DNA from: M30B80 sp965656935 | GTDB lineage: Bacteria; Pseudomonadota; Alphaproteobacteria; Rhodobacterales; Rhodobacteraceae | DNA: 64,000 nucleotides | Assembly (NCBI GenBank): GCA_965656935.1 | Contig: CBFHMG010000010.1 | Span: forward strand, 34,374 to 98,373 | Reading direction: 5' to 3' | Shown here: positions 62,231 through 64,000 of the stretch, piece by piece | Layout: each line of letters starts with the position of its first letter | How positions within the stretch are numbered: position 1 is the first letter of the stretch | Notes under the pieces: model-generated | Told to the model about the DNA's origin: nothing | The model's database searches: none | What the model saw: only the letters and a program-made list of their open reading frames with translations | Translations under genes and position numbers: made by a program

Positions 62231-63556
62231 TTGCTTTATCCAGACGAGACCACGGCCAAAGAGACGGCTAGCGCACCGACTATGCGCTTCGCGATCATCG
62301 AGAGGCTCTCAAAGCTACGCGCTGCATCTCGTCTCGAGCTCTATCTGCTCGCCGCAATCCTATTTGCTCTTCCGACAAGTGAAGCCTTTAAGAACATTGT
62401 TTTGATTGGTTTTCTTGGAACCTACCTCGTTCAATCGGTACGCTTGCGTCTGTTCGGAGCAAGAAATCCATTTGAAATTTGGATTTGGCTTATGCTTGCG
62501 GCAATGTGGGCCTCAATGCTCACCTCAGATCTACGCTTTGATTTAAATCTCGCTGCGCTTGGCGAGCGTTGGACATTAATGGCGCTATCGGTCATTTTTG
62601 CAGGCCGCTTGGCGTGGTCTCAAGACCAAATCCGCTTTCTACTCTGTGCCTTCTTTATTGGAGCAGCGATAGGGACCGCAGAGGCATTCTGGGTTTGGCA
62701 AGACACGGGCGCAGTTTACCCGCATTTGCGATCATTGAGGCATGTGAATTCGTCAGTGCTTTATCACCTCGTGACGATAGGGATGGCACTCGCAGTCCTT
62801 ACCTTCGCATCGAGTAGTCAGCTGTTGAAACTATCTGCGCTGCTGGGACTTGCATCAGCATTGGTGTTTCTGGTCCCCGCGAGAAGCACGATCGGCCTAC
62901 TTGCGGTCGCCATCATTGCCGTCATTTGGTTGGTCTTTGCAGCCAAAGCAACTCCTCAAGGAAAACGGCTCGTCGCTTTCTCGATGGTGGTGACAGTTCT
63001 AATCGGAACATCCTGTTTGGCAAACGCGGGATTCCGATCTGAGATCCAACAGCGGTTATTCTCTGAAAATCCCCTCTCTTATCGAGACGCAATTTTTCTG
63101 ACGGCTTCCGAGGTGTTCCATCACAATCCAATCTTGGGCTCTGGTGTCAGAACATATGCGCATGCTGTATCAGAAGATCGTGTAATTGCCGCAATTGAGG
63201 CACGCGGGGAAGATTGGAACCTTGTCGAAAGCCGCTATTTCTTCACAAACCATGGCCATAATTTGGTGACCAATACGATGATTGAGCGGGGCATCGTAGG
63301 ATTGATCCTGACTACAGGCTTGTTGCTGTCCTACATTGTAATTTTCACCCGAAGTCTTCGAAAAAATGACTTGTGTGAACTCTTTCCAAGAGGCCTTGCA
63401 CTCGGCGGTATGCTCATCTCGGTTGGCTTCATTGCAGGAGGCCTTGGCAACACGACGATGACCAATGAGCACGGACATGCTGGTATGTTACTTATTGCGG
63501 TTTGTGCGTCTTTTCTTCGGTCGCCCACCAAAAACCCAAAGGGCGCTCCCAACTAG
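62231..63556 (+). CDS. O-antigen ligase/Wzy_C family membrane protein
   Basis: 441 residues from a TTG with AGAGG upstream; an ATG at 62282 is the alternative. About ten to twelve membrane helices with one large outer loop. The Wzy_C-type segment ILGSGVRTYAHAVSE and the conserved His region FFTNHGHNLVTNTMIERG are present. Such proteins join polysaccharide chains to lipid A or polymerise repeat units in the periplasm. GC content is lower than in the main part of the window, which is common for surface-polysaccharide genes and suggests transfer. Confidence 0.85.
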   Translation: MLYPDETTAKETASAPTMRFAIIERLSKLRAASRLELYLLAAILFALPTSEAFKNIVLIGFLGTYLVQSVRLRLFGARNPFEIWIWLMLAAMWASMLTSDLRFDLNLAALGERWTLMALSVIFAGRLAWSQDQIRFLLCAFFIGAAIGTAEAFWVWQDTGAVYPHLRSLRHVNSSVLYHLVTIGMALAVLTFASSSQLLKLSALLGLASALVFLVPARSTIGLLAVAIIAVIWLVFAAKATPQGKRLVAFSMVVTVLIGTSCLANAGFRSEIQQRLFSENPLSYRDAIFLTASEVFHHNPILGSGVRTYAHAVSEDRVIAAIEARGEDWNLVESRYFFTNHGHNLVTNTMIERGIVGLILTTGLLLSYIVIFTRSLRKNDLCELFPRGLALGGMLISVGFIAGGLGNTTMTNEHGHAGMLLIAVCASFLRSPTKNPKGAPN

Positions 63557-63582
63557 ACATCCAAACGATACTTCCGCCGTCA

Positions 63583-63918
63583 TCAACCAGACGGATCCAG
63601 CTGATCTGGCCCCATCTGCACGCGTGTTTCCCGCCCCATGATTTCCATCAAGACCCAAATTCTCTGTTGCGCATCAATGCTTTCAATTTTTGTTATGAAC
63701 TCGGCAAAGGGGCCACTATTGACGAGAGCCGTGTCACCTTTTGAAAACTTGAGCACAGTCTCGGATGCGTCATTTTTTTCGGATTTTTCCTTCAGTGCCT
63801 TGATCAACCCAAAAGGTACCGGCTTTGGAACATCGGAAAAAGTTACAATGCGCGAGACGCCCAGCGTCGAGTTAATCTTGCGCCATGGCGCAGAGGCAGT
63901 CTCGAAGCTGACAAACAT
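63583..63918 (-). pseudogene. N-terminally truncated NusG-family antiterminator
   Basis: 111 residues. MFVSFETASAPWRKINSTLG corresponds to the end of the NGN domain (usually reached near residue 65-70 of NusG), followed by VSRIVTF and a KOW domain with FSKGDTALVNSGPFAEFI and VLMEIMGRETRVQM. The frame upstream is IRQPKTLTPD preceded by TAA, so the first half of the NGN domain is missing or out of frame. Specialised NusG paralogues (RfaH, UpxY types) control long polysaccharide operons. It is convergent with the ligase-like gene. Confidence 0.72.
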
Positions 63919-64000
63919 ATCGGGCGTAAGCGTTTTAGGCTGCCTAATTTATCTGCAATAATTGCACTATAAATAATCGTCGCTCAAGATTTAACAACGT
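63919..64000. other. AT-rich window edge
   Basis: The last 82 bases are AT-rich with stops in all obvious frames and no recognised feature. The N-terminal part of the NusG-like gene is not found here. Confidence 0.4.

Noticed and set aside
63638..63961. + strand frame opposite the NusG-like fragment
   Set aside because: The minus strand clearly encodes a KOW domain; the + frame has no support.

Overview
The window looks like the chromosome of an alphaproteobacterium of the Rhodobacteraceae (Roseobacter/Rhodobacter lineage). This rests on gene content, not on a database search: RNase E with a large acidic insert and a C-terminal GWW tip, the F-ATPase zeta-type DUF1476 protein, a homocysteine methyltransferase and corrinoid protein encoded as separate polypeptides (split MetH style), a DctB/DctD pair, betaine-lipid genes btaA/btaB, and a Pha/Mrp antiporter with A and B fused. 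Most of the sequence is GC-rich. Two stretches are visibly more AT-rich: about 30.6-32.6 kb after tRNA-Asn, and about 61.7-64 kb.

Layout. 1-31 kb is mostly conserved housekeeping: an M23 peptidase overlapping a bactofilin (cell shape); an amidase; prfB; the wall genes mrcA and amiC; an aminotransferase; an M48 protease and a DsbA-like protein; rne with a long leader; a dctB-dctD two-component pair whose DctD lacks the GAFTGA loop; purC-purS-(alcohol dehydrogenase)-purQ; the zeta-type inhibitor; a methionine-synthesis cluster (homocysteine methyltransferase, corrinoid protein, small membrane protein, DUF1638); sufE; a lipoprotein; rnd; purM-purN; tRNA-Ile2(CAU); a sensor kinase; a metallo-beta-lactamase-fold hydrolase; tRNA-Asn.

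30.8-48.8 kb is the accessory heart of the window, a two-module sugar or sulfosugar locus. Module A reads leftward: three Gfo/Idh/MocA oxidoreductases, a sugar ABC transporter (binding protein, two permeases, ATPase) and mannonate dehydratase, with fructuronate reductase further downstream. A divergent FCD-type GntR regulator sits at its head, with overlapping promoters and the palindrome ATACCGGTAT. Module B also reads leftward: a UTRA-type GntR regulator, a fourth Gfo/Idh/MocA protein, an SsuD-like flavin monooxygenase, an aldo/keto reductase, a flavin reductase and a dienelactone-hydrolase-like enzyme. A YeiH-type putative sulfate/sulfite exporter is divergent from it. The monooxygenase, flavin reductase, aldo/keto reductase and sugar ABC set matches the logic of the sulfoquinovose monooxygenase (Smo) pathway, which oxidatively removes sulfite from sulfoquinovose. 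No classical GH31 sulfoquinovosidase is present, and the Gfo/Idh/MocA proteins are candidates for the NAD-dependent replacement. An 18-bp motif is shared by the yeiH/gntR gap and the gap before the monooxygenase.

48.9-57.7 kb holds a phosphate-starvation lipid-remodelling operon (plcP-like metallophosphoesterase, btaA, btaB) behind a clear Pho box, followed by the complete Mrp/Pha antiporter operon. 58-61.6 kb carries a three-gene catabolic operon (class V PLP enzyme, diaminopropionate ammonia-lyase, M20 amidohydrolase). 61.6-64 kb is a scarred junction with an IS3-type transposase remnant, a decayed second copy of the yeiH 3' end, an O-antigen-ligase-like membrane protein and an N-terminally truncated NusG paralogue. 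It probably marks the edge of a surface-polysaccharide region beyond the window.

Limits: all family calls come from reading motifs by eye. Substrate assignments for the sugar locus are inference.
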